Positions 16,732 through 24,979 of a stretch of DNA of 64,000 nucleotides are shown piece by piece. Source of the DNA: JBMHDN01 sp049889355 (GTDB lineage Bacteria; Pseudomonadota; Alphaproteobacteria; Puniceispirillales; Puniceispirillaceae); contig JBMHDN010000050.1 in assembly GCA_049889355.1 (NCBI GenBank), forward strand, positions 44,364 to 108,363, written 5' to 3'. The notes below the pieces were generated by a model. That model searched no databases. It was given only the letters and a program-made list of their open reading frames with translations, and was not told where the DNA came from. Position 1 is the first letter of the stretch. Each line of letters opens with the position of its first letter. The position numbers and the translations under genes are program-made.

Positions 16732-18576
16732 ATGAATGCATCGCAGACCTCAGCCTATCGTGTTCTTGCAAGACGTTATCGCCCACATAGTTTTTCAGAC
16801 TTAATTGGTCAGGAAACGCTAGTTCAGACCTTGTCCAATGCGCTTGCCCTTGGCCGGCTGGCCCATGCCTTTGTGCTGACCGGTGTGCGCGGTGTCGGCA
16901 AAACCTCAACCGCCCGTATCATCGCCAAAGGGCTGAATTGTATCGGACCGGATGGGACAGGCGGACCAACCCTTGAGCCCTGCGGCACCTGCGAGCCTTG
17001 CCAGCATATCAGCGAAGGCCGCCATGTTGATGTGCTGGAAATGGATGCTGCCTCTCATACAGGTGTGGAAGGGGTGCGTGATATTATTGATGGGGCGGCC
17101 TATCGGCCGGTTTCTGCCCGCTTCAAGATCTATATCATTGATGAAGTGCATATGCTGTCTAACAGCGCTTTTAATGCGCTGCTGAAAACACTTGAAGAAC
17201 CTGCTGATTCAGTCAAATTCATTTTTGCGACCACCGAAATCCGCAAAGTACCGGTGACCATTTTATCGCGTTGCCAGCGTTTTGATTTGCGCCGTGTCCC
17301 TGCTGATATGCTGGCGAGCCATATTGCATCTATCTGTGAGAAAGAAGACATCACTTTTGAACCGCAGGCTTTAAAACTGATCGCCGGGGCAGCTGAAGGC
17401 TCGGTGCGCGATGCGCTCTCTTTGCTTGATCAAGCTGCCGCGATGAGCGCAGATAAGCTGGTGGAATCAACTGTTGTGTCAATGCTGGGCCAAGCTGATA
17501 TGGCCGGGCTGGCAGCTATCTTATTGCAATTGATGCAAGGTGAAATCAAAGAGGCGCTTCATGCGCTAGAGGCCCAAAATCAGGCAGGCGCTGAACCGCT
17601 GCGTATCCTAGGCGATATGCTGGGGCTGTTGCATCAGGCCAGCTTGCAAGCTTCAGGTGCAACCATTGATGATGTGCCAGAAAACCTGTCAGCTCAGCTG
17701 GATACCCTATCTTCATTGGGGATTGCACGCTTGGGACGCGCCTGGCAGATTTTGCTGAATGGCCAGCGCGAATGCCAGCTTGCGCCCAACCCGGCAGCAG
17801 CGGTGCAAATGCTGTTTATCCGGCTTGCCCACATAGCCCCGATGCCCACACCAGCTGAGATCATGGCAAAATTGCCTGAACCCAATCAGGCAGACATAAA
17901 AGAGGCAAAAAGCGATATCGGGCAGAGCCCATCTGCTGAAAAAAAAACTTTAACGCCGATTCCTGCTCAGGCTGATCGTCTGGCCCGGCCACCCCTAAAT
18001 GAGGATATAGTTGCGCCAACCCAGCCAGCAATTACCCAGCCAAAAAACGCACAGCCAGAAAATACACAGCCAAAAAATACCCAGGCAGAAAATACCCAGC
18101 CAGATACCCCTGCATCGCGCCAGATGCCTGCTGATTTACGGGCGATTTTGAAATGGGCTGAAGCCGCGCGTGAAACCAGACTGGCAGCAGAAATCCGCAT
18201 GCATGTGCGCCTCAATAGCATCTCGCCCGGTGATCTGGATATCAGCCTGGATGAGGCTGCCCCTAAAGATTTACCAGCGCGGCTGGCCAAGGCGCTGAGC
18301 AGCTGGACAGAAATCAGCTGGATGGTGAGCGTTAGCGATGTGCCAAAAGATACGCCATTAGGCCCCTCATTGGCAGATGAAGACAAGGCAGAGCAGAAGC
18401 GTAAATATCAAGAAGCCGCCGAAAAGCCGAACATAAAAGCCGTGCTGGAGATGTTCAAAGGCAGCTATATTTCTGATATTAAAGAAGCTGACGTAAAAGC
18501 AGATGAACAACCAGAAGCGATGGGTGAACCATCAGACAGCCTATCTATGCTTCAAGACGCAACAACAGAAGAATAA
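16732..18576 (+). CDS. dnaX: DNA polymerase III subunits gamma/tau
   Basis: Clamp-loader ATPase of the replicative polymerase. The 614-residue protein opens with YRVLARRYRPHSFSDLIGQ, has Walker A GVRGVGKTSTARIIAKGLNC, a zinc site CGTCEPCQ, Walker B IDEVHMLS, and sensor-1 FATTEIRKVP, giving AAA+ domains I-III up to about residue 365. A Pro/Gln-rich linker containing a 15-bp repeat precedes the C-terminal tau domain. An A9 run at codon 403 lies at the boundary between gamma-like and tau-specific parts; slippage there would end translation within ten codons in either other frame, so a short gamma form is plausible. The operon continues with ybaB and recR. Confidence 0.95.
   Translation: MNASQTSAYRVLARRYRPHSFSDLIGQETLVQTLSNALALGRLAHAFVLTGVRGVGKTSTARIIAKGLNCIGPDGTGGPTLEPCGTCEPCQHISEGRHVDVLEMDAASHTGVEGVRDIIDGAAYRPVSARFKIYIIDEVHMLSNSAFNALLKTLEEPADSVKFIFATTEIRKVPVTILSRCQRFDLRRVPADMLASHIASICEKEDITFEPQALKLIAGAAEGSVRDALSLLDQAAAMSADKLVESTVVSMLGQADMAGLAAILLQLMQGEIKEALHALEAQNQAGAEPLRILGDMLGLLHQASLQASGATIDDVPENLSAQLDTLSSLGIARLGRAWQILLNGQRECQLAPNPAAAVQMLFIRLAHIAPMPTPAEIMAKLPEPNQADIKEAKSDIGQSPSAEKKTLTPIPAQADRLARPPLNEDIVAPTQPAITQPKNAQPENTQPKNTQAENTQPDTPASRQMPADLRAILKWAEAARETRLAAEIRMHVRLNSISPGDLDISLDEAAPKDLPARLAKALSSWTEISWMVSVSDVPKDTPLGPSLADEDKAEQKRKYQEAAEKPNIKAVLEMFKGSYISDIKEADVKADEQPEAMGEPSDSLSMLQDATTEE
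17938..17975 (+). other. Candidate slippage site in dnaX
   Basis: Nine consecutive A (17939-17947) sit in codons GAA AAA AAA ACT. The +1 frame meets TAA at 17951-17953, and the -1 frame (or one inserted A) meets TGA at 17973-17975. T. thermophilus dnaX is known to make gamma by transcriptional slippage on a run of nine A, so the same could occur here. Confidence 0.5.
18035..18108. repeat. 15-bp imperfect tandem repeat in the dnaX linker
   Basis: About five copies of a unit near cccagccaaaaaata, in frame, encoding alternating TQPKN / TQPEN units in the flexible linker before the tau domain. Confidence 0.75.
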
Positions 18577-18587
18577 AAGGACAGACC

Positions 18588-18914
18588 ATGCTCAAAAATA
18601 TGGGCGGCATGATGAAAAAGCTGCAGGACATGCAAGCGAAAATGCAGCAGATGCAACAGGATATCGAGCAAAGCAGCTTTTCTGCCCAATCAGGTGGCGG
18701 GGCGGTTTTTGTGACCCTCACAGGCAAAGGCCTCTTGACCCATATTTCGATCAAGCCAGATGCAGTTGATCCAGAAGATATCGAATTGCTGGAAGATCTG
18801 ATCAAGCTGGCTGTTAATGATGCCCGGGCACAAGCTGATAAGGCGATGGCCGATGCGATGAGTGAATTAACAGGTGGCCTGCCTTTGCCGCCTGGCATGA
18901 AACTGCCATTCTAG
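18588..18914 (+). CDS. YbaB/EbfC family nucleoid-associated protein
   Basis: A 108-residue protein with the family's Met/Gln-rich N-terminal coiled coil (MGGMMKKLQDMQAKMQQMQQ), the central strands GGGAVFVTLTGKG and a C-terminal GGLPLPPGMKLPF. YbaB dimers bind DNA non-specifically. It lies 11 bp after dnaX and before recR with AAGGA upstream of its ATG; dnaX-ybaB-recR is a widely conserved operon. Confidence 0.95.
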   Translation: MLKNMGGMMKKLQDMQAKMQQMQQDIEQSSFSAQSGGGAVFVTLTGKGLLTHISIKPDAVDPEDIELLEDLIKLAVNDARAQADKAMADAMSELTGGLPLPPGMKLPF

Positions 18915-18970
18915 TTCAGCGCCACTCGCTATCAGGCACCAGAAAATAACAAGCAAAGGAATGGCCGCTG

Positions 18971-19576
18971 ATGCGCGATGATGCCGATAAAGGCCTTGAG
19001 CAATTGATTCGCAAGCTGGCACGCTTGCCCGGCATGGGCCCGCGCTCTGCCAGACGTGCAGCTTTGCATCTGCTGAAAAACAGAGACCAGCTGATGCTGC
19101 CGCTGGCACAGGAAATGGCAGATGTGGCGCGGGTCTACCGGCCATGCGTGACCTGTGGCAATCTTGATCAAACAGATGAATGTCATATTTGTACCGATGG
19201 CCGGCGTGATGCCAGCCGGCTCTGTGTGGTCGAAGATGTAGCTGATCTCTGGGCGATGGAACGCGCTGCTATCTTTTTAGGGCGCTATCATATATTGGGC
19301 GGCACATTGAGCGCGATTGACGGGCGCGGCCCGCAAGAGCTCGGCATTGACAGGCTGTTAACCAGAGCCGCTGATCTGGGCAGTGAGGGCGAGATTGTGC
19401 TGGCCACCTCTGCCACAGTCGATGGCCAGACCACCGCCCATTATCTGGCTGAACGCATGGCCCATCTGCCGGTGAAAATCACCCGCCTCGCCCATGGTGT
19501 GCCGGTTGGCGGAGAGCTCAATTATCTTGATGATGGCACATTGGCACAAGCGATGAAGGCCCGCACCCTGCTTTAA
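18971..19576 (+). CDS. recR: Recombination mediator RecR
   Basis: Helps load RecA on gapped DNA with RecF/RecO. The 201-residue protein has an N-terminal helix-hairpin-helix (LARLPGMGPRSARRAALHLL), a four-cysteine zinc finger (CVTCGNLDQTDECHIC) and a Toprim domain with LCVVEDVADLWAME and LGGTLSAIDGRGP. AAGGA lies ahead of the ATG. It is the last gene of the dnaX operon and converges with rmuC across a 31-bp gap. Confidence 0.96.
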   Translation: MRDDADKGLEQLIRKLARLPGMGPRSARRAALHLLKNRDQLMLPLAQEMADVARVYRPCVTCGNLDQTDECHICTDGRRDASRLCVVEDVADLWAMERAAIFLGRYHILGGTLSAIDGRGPQELGIDRLLTRAADLGSEGEIVLATSATVDGQTTAHYLAERMAHLPVKITRLAHGVPVGGELNYLDDGTLAQAMKARTLL

Positions 19577-19607
19577 TGCTAAATTTGCTTTAGGCTTGGT
19601 TTTTCTG

Positions 19608-20687
19608 TCAGGATAATAAATCAGAGCGCGGCTTGTCGCGACGTTGATCATCTGCGAGCGGATCATCTGGCGCCTCTGCCATTTCCAAAGCACCGATTTT
19701 CTCACCGCGCTGGCTGATCTTGCCTGTTGAAATCTGAATTTGGCGGACATCTTCCTGCGCCTGACCAAAATGGCTGCTGAGCTTGGATACACGGGTATCG
19801 AGGCGTGTGATATCATCCATCAGTTTCAAAATTTCAGCCTGAATAACAGCGGTTTGCTGGCGCATACGTGCATCACGTAAAATCGCCCGCACGGTATTTA
19901 ACGTCGCCATCATGGTGGTGGGCGAGACAATCCAGACACGAGCACGATAGCTGTCATCTACAATCGGGCGCAGATGGCTGTGCAATTCAGCATAGACCGC
20001 TTCTGACGGTAAAAACAGACAGGCTGATTCAGCTGTCTCGCCAGCGATGATATACCGCTCTGCGATATCTTTAACATGTTTTTTGATGGCCACACCCAAT
20101 TGCTGGCGTGCTGCCTGGCGGCTCGGCTCATCACCTGCCTCTTGCAATCGATACCAGGCATCTAACGGGAATTTCGCATCAATCACAATCGAGCCTGGCG
20201 GGTTTGGCAGCTTTAAAAGACAATCTGCGCGCTTGCCATTTGATAGGGTTGCCTGAAATTGATAGGCATCAGCTGGCAGGGCTGTGCGCACCAGATTTTC
20301 CAGCTGAACTTCACCAAAGGCACCGCGCTCTGTCTTGTTGGATAGAACCTGATGGAGCTGGGTGACCTGACCAGAGAGCGTATCTATCTGCTGATTGGCA
20401 TTATCGATAACTTTCAAACGCTCACGCAACTGCGCCAGATTTTCATTGGTTGAATGGGTTTGTTTGGCCAGCGAATCACGCACGGTGAGGGTAAGGCTGT
20501 CTAATTGCTGGCGAAATTGTTCTGACTGTTCTTTGAGCTGCCCGCGCATTTCGGCGATGGCAGGATCAACTGGCGGCGGCGCGGCAGGCTGTTCGGCCCG
20601 GCGCGCAGCTGATCTGATTTGCACAAATAACGCCGCCCCGACTGCGATCACCAATCCCATCAGACAAATCAGCAGCATTTCAGTCAT
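19608..20687 (-). CDS. rmuC: RmuC family DNA recombination protein
   Basis: A 359-residue protein with one N-terminal membrane anchor (residues 4-24), a coiled coil (about 45-115) and a PD-(D/E)XK-type nuclease-like RmuC domain: GAFGEVQLENLVR, YQFQATLSNGKRADCLLKLP, IVIDAKFPLDAW and FLPSEAVYAEL. RmuC limits certain recombination events in E. coli; the biochemical activity is not established. It is divergent from def, with an inverted repeat and the def promoter between them. Confidence 0.9.
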   Translation of the reverse strand: MTEMLLICLMGLVIAVGAALFVQIRSAARRAEQPAAPPPVDPAIAEMRGQLKEQSEQFRQQLDSLTLTVRDSLAKQTHSTNENLAQLRERLKVIDNANQQIDTLSGQVTQLHQVLSNKTERGAFGEVQLENLVRTALPADAYQFQATLSNGKRADCLLKLPNPPGSIVIDAKFPLDAWYRLQEAGDEPSRQAARQQLGVAIKKHVKDIAERYIIAGETAESACLFLPSEAVYAELHSHLRPIVDDSYRARVWIVSPTTMMATLNTVRAILRDARMRQQTAVIQAEILKLMDDITRLDTRVSKLSSHFGQAQEDVRQIQISTGKISQRGEKIGALEMAEAPDDPLADDQRRDKPRSDLLS

Positions 20688-20772
20688 TTCAGCTTCCTGT
20701 TCAATTTTGTGTTTTCGCCCTAAAGCCTGCCTTACCTTGAGGTGACAGAAGCTTGACGGAACATAAGCCTTC

Positions 20773-20799
20773 GCTTATCTCAAAATTGAAAAGATAAGC
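20773..20799. promoter_or_regulatory. 8-bp inverted repeat between rmuC and def
   Basis: Arms gcttatct (20773-20780) and agataagc (20792-20799) are exact inverse copies separated by 11 bp, a spacing suiting a dimeric regulator. It lies 27 bp upstream of the def -10 element. A transcribed hairpin from the rmuC side is the alternative. Confidence 0.4.
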
Positions 20800-20825
20800 C
20801 CATGCGCTCTCTATCGTTCAAACTA

Positions 20826-20834
20826 TGCTATAAT
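20826..20834 (+). promoter_or_regulatory. Extended -10 promoter of def-fmt-truA
   Basis: TGCTATAAT is a perfect extended -10 element, 73 bp ahead of the def coding start. No good -35 is seen, which extended -10 promoters do not require. Confidence 0.6.
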
Positions 20835-20907
20835 GTGATCTGCATCAATATGTCAGCCGCCCAAGATGGTACATGACCGATCAGAGGCAGATCAGTAAGG
20901 AATGAAA

Positions 20908-21426
20908 ATGGCGGTTTTGCCAATTATACATGTCCCCTCTCCAGTTTTAAAAGAAGTGGCCCAGCCTGTTCAGGAAATCACCGCTGATATTTTACGACAG
21001 CTCGATGATATGGCTGAAACCATGTATGAGGCCCCAGGTATTGGGCTGGCAGCACCGCAAATCGGCATGCTCAACAGATTGATTGTGATGGATTGTGCAG
21101 ATGATGGCGAGGCCCCTGAACTCTGGCAAATGATCAATCCTGAGATCATTCATCTGTCTGATGAAACATCAGAGCTAACTGAAGGCTGTCTATCAATCCC
21201 CGGCCATACCGCAAGCGTCACGCGTCCAGCTGAGGTTAAAGTCCGCTTTATGACACCAAAAGGCGCGGTAGAAGAGATACAAGCAACAGGCTTGCTTGCT
21301 GCCTGTGTCCAGCATGAAATCGATCATTTAAACGGCGTCTTATTTATTGACCATCTCTCGCGGCTGAAAAAAAATATGATCTGGCGTAAGGTCTTAAAAG
21401 AGAGCAAATCACGAGGTGAGGACTGA
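20908..21426 (+). CDS. def: Peptide deformylase
   Basis: Removes the N-formyl group from nascent proteins. All three motifs are present: GIGLAAPQIG, EGCLSIPG (metal Cys) and QHEIDHLNG (metal His pair and catalytic Glu). I take the ATG at 20908, because AAGGA ends 6 nt before it, while the ATG at 20902 touches that site. The protein has 172 residues. The stop TGA overlaps the fmt ATG, coupling deformylase to formyltransferase translation. Confidence 0.96.
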   Translation: MAVLPIIHVPSPVLKEVAQPVQEITADILRQLDDMAETMYEAPGIGLAAPQIGMLNRLIVMDCADDGEAPELWQMINPEIIHLSDETSELTEGCLSIPGHTASVTRPAEVKVRFMTPKGAVEEIQATGLLAACVQHEIDHLNGVLFIDHLSRLKKNMIWRKVLKESKSRGED

Positions 21427-22367
21427 TGCGTCTTGTCTTCATGGGCAGTCCGGATTTTGCCGTCCCGAGCCTGAATGCATTGGCAGATGCCCATGATATC
21501 ATCGCTGTCTATAGCCAGCCACCACGTGCCGCAGGACGCGGTATGACACAAAAGCCTACCGCGGTGGCGACTGTCGCCATGGACCGTGACATCGCTTGCC
21601 ATTGGCCGCTCAGCCTGAAAGAGCCTGATATTCAGGCCCAGCTGGCCAGCCATCACGCTGATGCGTTTATCGTGGTCGCCTATGGGTTGCTGCTACCGCA
21701 GGCTGTGTTGGATATACCGCGCTTTGGCTGTATCAACGGCCATGCTTCTTTGTTGCCACGCTGGCGTGGGGCTGCCCCTATTCAGCGGGCGATTGAAGCC
21801 GGCGACAGCCAGACCGGTGTGTGTGCTATGCAGATGGAAATAGGACTGGATACTGGCCCAGTTTTGCATCAGCGCACCACCCCTATCACTTTAGAAGATA
21901 CCGCAAAGAGCCTGCATGATAGGCTGGCTGACCTCACCGCTGAGATATTGGTCGAGACATGTGAAAAAATTGAAGCCGGCATTGCAGAGGCAAGGCCTCA
22001 GACAGAGGCGGGTACCTGTTATGCAGCGAAAATTCGCAAAGAAGAGATGATTCTCTCCCCAGCAGAGGAAGCCGCCATCCTGCGCCGGAAAATTCATGCC
22101 TTCAGCCCATTTCCAGGTGCTGTATTTATGCTGGCAGATGGCAGCAGATTAAAATTACTCACCGCCAGATTATCTGAACAGAACAGCCAATCGCCAGCGG
22201 GTAGTTTTCTAGGGCTTGGCCCGTCAGATGGGTTAATGATCGCCACCGGCAACGGCCTTTTGGAAATTACCCAGCTTCAGCCTGCAGGCAAAAAACCTAT
22301 GCAGCCAAAAGAGTTTCTAAATGGCCGCAACTGGCAAATTGGTCAGATTATCGGTGAGGAACTCTGA
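21426..22367 (+). CDS. fmt: Methionyl-tRNA formyltransferase
   Basis: Formylates initiator Met-tRNA using 10-formyl-THF. The 313-residue protein begins MRLVFMGSPDFAVPSL, has the catalytic region NGHASLLPRWRGAAPIQRAI with the downstream GDSQTGVCAMQME, and a C-terminal anticodon-side domain containing KIRKEEM and IHAFSPFPGA. It overlaps def and is followed 4 bp later by truA. Confidence 0.97.
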   Translation: MRLVFMGSPDFAVPSLNALADAHDIIAVYSQPPRAAGRGMTQKPTAVATVAMDRDIACHWPLSLKEPDIQAQLASHHADAFIVVAYGLLLPQAVLDIPRFGCINGHASLLPRWRGAAPIQRAIEAGDSQTGVCAMQMEIGLDTGPVLHQRTTPITLEDTAKSLHDRLADLTAEILVETCEKIEAGIAEARPQTEAGTCYAAKIRKEEMILSPAEEAAILRRKIHAFSPFPGAVFMLADGSRLKLLTARLSEQNSQSPAGSFLGLGPSDGLMIATGNGLLEITQLQPAGKKPMQPKEFLNGRNWQIGQIIGEEL

Positions 22368-22371
22368 GCCT

Positions 22372-23142
22372 ATGACAGATGCCCCGCTTCAGCGTATGCG
22401 CATAACCATTGAATATGATGGCAGCGGTTTGGTCGGCTGGCAGCGCCAGGATAATGGCCCTTCGGTTCAGCAATATCTGGAAGAGGCTGCTTTGCGCCTG
22501 ACAGGGCGCGCAACTTTGGTCCAAGGCTCAGGGCGCACAGATGCTGGTGTGCATGCCACAGGTCAGGTCGCCCATTTAGATGTGCCGGCCCATCTGGATT
22601 CGAAAGCCGTGATGATGGGGCTGAATAGCTGGCTTGAAACGCCGGCTATATCCGTGTGTCATGCCGCCCCTGTGGCGGCTGATTTTCACGCCCGCTTTGA
22701 TGCCATTGAACGGCGTTATCTCTATCGTATCTATTGCCACCCAGCACGCCCAGCCCTAGACAGGGGCCGTGTTTGGCATATCCGCAAGCCGCTGGATGTT
22801 AAAGCGATGAGAGAGGCTGCCAACTATCTGGTCGGGCGTCATGATTTCACCAGTTTCAGAGCCACCGCTTGTCAGGCAGAATCGCCGGTGCGCACGTTAG
22901 ATAGGCTGGATGTGATATCAGAGAATGGCGAGATCCATATCCGTGCGGTGGCCCGCTCTTTCCTGCATCATCAGATTCGCAATATCACAGGCTCTCTGGC
23001 TGAAGTGGGGCTTGGCAAACAAAAACCGAGATGGATGAAAACCGTCTTAGAGGCACGTGATCGCACCAAGGCAGGTCAAACCGCGCCGGCAAGCGGGCTT
23101 TATTTGAGCGATATATTCTATCCTGGTGATGCCCGCGATTAA
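22372..23142 (+). CDS. truA: tRNA pseudouridine(38-40) synthase
   Basis: Isomerises uridines 38-40 in tRNA anticodon arms. The catalytic Asp lies in GSGRTDAGVHATGQVAH; further motifs are RRYLYRI, VGRHDFTSFRA and FLHHQIRNITGSL. I start at ATG 22372, 4 bp after the fmt stop; the longer frame from 22321 would lie inside fmt. About 256 residues, normal for the family. Last gene of the def-fmt-truA operon. Confidence 0.96.
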   Translation: MTDAPLQRMRITIEYDGSGLVGWQRQDNGPSVQQYLEEAALRLTGRATLVQGSGRTDAGVHATGQVAHLDVPAHLDSKAVMMGLNSWLETPAISVCHAAPVAADFHARFDAIERRYLYRIYCHPARPALDRGRVWHIRKPLDVKAMREAANYLVGRHDFTSFRATACQAESPVRTLDRLDVISENGEIHIRAVARSFLHHQIRNITGSLAEVGLGKQKPRWMKTVLEARDRTKAGQTAPASGLYLSDIFYPGDARD

Positions 23143-23143
23143 A

Positions 23144-23164
23144 CACTGATCGGGCAGATCAGTG
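23144..23164 (+). terminator. Hairpin just after truA
   Basis: Perfect 8-bp stem cactgatc / gatcagtg with the five-base loop gggca, immediately after the truA stop. It is probably the 3' end of the def operon transcript, though only a weak T-rich stretch follows. Confidence 0.5.
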
Positions 23165-23188
23165 CCTTATCAAATCATCTTCCAGAGA

Positions 23189-23245
23189 AGAGCTGCCCCT
23201 TCAGAGAGCCGCCCCATCACAGAGCTGCCCCATCACAGAGCTGCC
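23189..23245. repeat. 16-bp tandem repeat, about 3.5 copies
   Basis: Units near agagctgccccatcac start at 23189, 23205, 23221 and 23237 (partial). They lie between truA and the Yip1-like gene and run into the last codons of the latter, encoding part of its C-terminus. Confidence 0.75.
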
Positions 23246-23787
23246 ATAGAATTGGCTAAGAGCCGGACAGAAGCATCAACCGCCATCTGCATCAATAACA
23301 GGCCTACCGCCCACCAGCCAGATACATCTGCTTGGCGTCTGGCGATCCGGAACAACCAAATCATCGACCAGATTAAAATGGCGAGTGCTGGGATTTGCAG
23401 CACTGTTGCTTGCGTGATCAAAATCAGGCCAAGCAACATCCCGACAAAGACAATCTGAAAATTAGAGACCCATAAAAAAGGTACCAAAAACGGCAAGACA
23501 CGCGCGCTGCGGCCAACACGGCCAAAAATCTGTATGATCAATATCACAAACAGCACAATGGCAATCAATGCTGCAAGGCTGGTCACAATAAAGGGTGTGA
23601 TATTTTGCAAATCAACCAATAATGCGCTGGAGAGAGTCGCTAAAATCCAGCCTGCAAAAATTGCCTGCCAAAGCGCATTATGCGAGAAAATATAGGCCTC
23701 ATCTAGCTTGGCCTTGCCCCGCATCACTTTAAAAGTTGTCGCAAGCTGGCCAAAAACTGCACCTGCTGTCAGATTCAAATCACTCAT
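23233..23787 (-). CDS. Yip1-like polytopic membrane protein
   Basis: A 184-residue protein with about five hydrophobic helices and short loops, including the pair VTSLAALIAIVLFVILIIQ and FLWVSNFQIVFVGMLLGL. Layout and composition suit the bacterial Yip1 domain family (DUF1282-like), of unknown function. Starting at ATG 23787 puts GAGG six bases upstream and leaves an 8-bp overlap with dapE; so it is cotranslated with dapE. The last codons fall in a 16-bp tandem repeat. The family call is tentative. Confidence 0.6.
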   Translation of the reverse strand: MSDLNLTAGAVFGQLATTFKVMRGKAKLDEAYIFSHNALWQAIFAGWILATLSSALLVDLQNITPFIVTSLAALIAIVLFVILIIQIFGRVGRSARVLPFLVPFLWVSNFQIVFVGMLLGLILITQATVLQIPALAILIWSMIWLFRIARRQADVSGWWAVGLLLMQMAVDASVRLLANSMAAL

Positions 23788-24955
23788 CGGGCGCCTCATC
23801 AAACAGACGGTTTAACACACCCAGATAAATCGCACTCAGCTGATCAATATCTGTCAGAACGGCATGCTCATCAATTTTATGCATGGTCTGGCCAATCAAT
23901 CCAAATTCAGCCACAGGTCCCAGATGGTACAAGAACCGGGCATCTGAGGTGCCGCCTGATGTTGACAAGCTCGGGCGATGGCCTGTCACCGCTTCTGCAG
24001 CTTGCACCAAGAGTTCAGTCAGGGTCCCAGGCTCTGTTACAAAGGGCGCGGCATTTGAATGGAAGCGGGCTTCATAGACAACGCCCTTTTGCTTTGCCAC
24101 CCTGTCAAAATGTTCTCTTAACCAGCCTTCCAGCGAGGCAGCACTATGCTCTGTGTTAAAGCGGATATTAAACCGCGCTTCAGCAAAATGCGGGATGACA
24201 TTATTCGCCCCTTCTGCTGCGCCAATCGCTGTGATCTCGGCTGTGCTGGGATCAAAATAGGGTGTCCCCCCATCTAGCTCGGTGCTGTTGACAGGGGCCA
24301 GCATCTCGACCAATGCCGGCGTCGGGTTATTAGCCAGATGCGGATAGGCCACATGCCCCTGACTGCCAATGACTTTCAGCCAGCAGGTTACCGACCCACG
24401 ACGACCATTTTTGATGGTCTGGCCGAGATAATCAGGATTGGTCGGCTCACCAACAATGATCATATCGGGAATATGGCCATTATCGCGGCACCAATCGACC
24501 ATCTTGACGGTGCCATTGAGCGCATCGCCTTCTTCATCACCTGTGATGATAAGGCTGATACTGCCCTGTGGTGGCCCCGCGTCCAGCTTGGCCTTCACGG
24601 CGCCGATAAAAGCAGCGATCCCGCCTTTCATATCTACCGTGCCGCGGCCATATAATTTACCCTCTTCAACAGCCCCTGCAAAAGGCGGGTGCTGCCAGCT
24701 GGCCTCATCACCAACAGGGACCACATCAACATGTCCGGCAAAGGCGATATGTGGGCCAGAAGAGGACCCGTCATATCTGGCATATAAATTATCGATCTGG
24801 GCTTCACCTTCCCCAAAAGGCAGGCGTGCACAAACAAAGCCAAAGGCTTCCAGCTCAGCTTGAAGCAGATCTAATGTACCAGCCTCAAGCGGGGTCACAG
24901 ACGGGCATTGGACAAGCCGTCTTGTTAAATCTACCGCATAGGAAAGGCTGGTCAT
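23780..24955 (-). CDS. dapE: Succinyl-diaminopimelate desuccinylase
   Basis: Zinc peptidase-family enzyme of the lysine/diaminopimelate pathway. The 391-residue protein has FAGHVDVVPVGD (metal His and catalytic Asp), GRGTVDMKGGIAAFIGA, ITGDEEGDALNGT (catalytic Glu) and STSGGTSDARF, with MHKIDEHAV near the end carrying the last metal His. It follows dapD on the same strand after 24 bp, giving two adjacent pathway steps in one operon. Confidence 0.95.
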   Translation of the reverse strand: MTSLSYAVDLTRRLVQCPSVTPLEAGTLDLLQAELEAFGFVCARLPFGEGEAQIDNLYARYDGSSSGPHIAFAGHVDVVPVGDEASWQHPPFAGAVEEGKLYGRGTVDMKGGIAAFIGAVKAKLDAGPPQGSISLIITGDEEGDALNGTVKMVDWCRDNGHIPDMIIVGEPTNPDYLGQTIKNGRRGSVTCWLKVIGSQGHVAYPHLANNPTPALVEMLAPVNSTELDGGTPYFDPSTAEITAIGAAEGANNVIPHFAEARFNIRFNTEHSAASLEGWLREHFDRVAKQKGVVYEARFHSNAAPFVTEPGTLTELLVQAAEAVTGHRPSLSTSGGTSDARFLYHLGPVAEFGLIGQTMHKIDEHAVLTDIDQLSAIYLGVLNRLFDEAPDE

Positions 24956-24979
24956 TATGTCTCTCTCAACTCACTCTGA

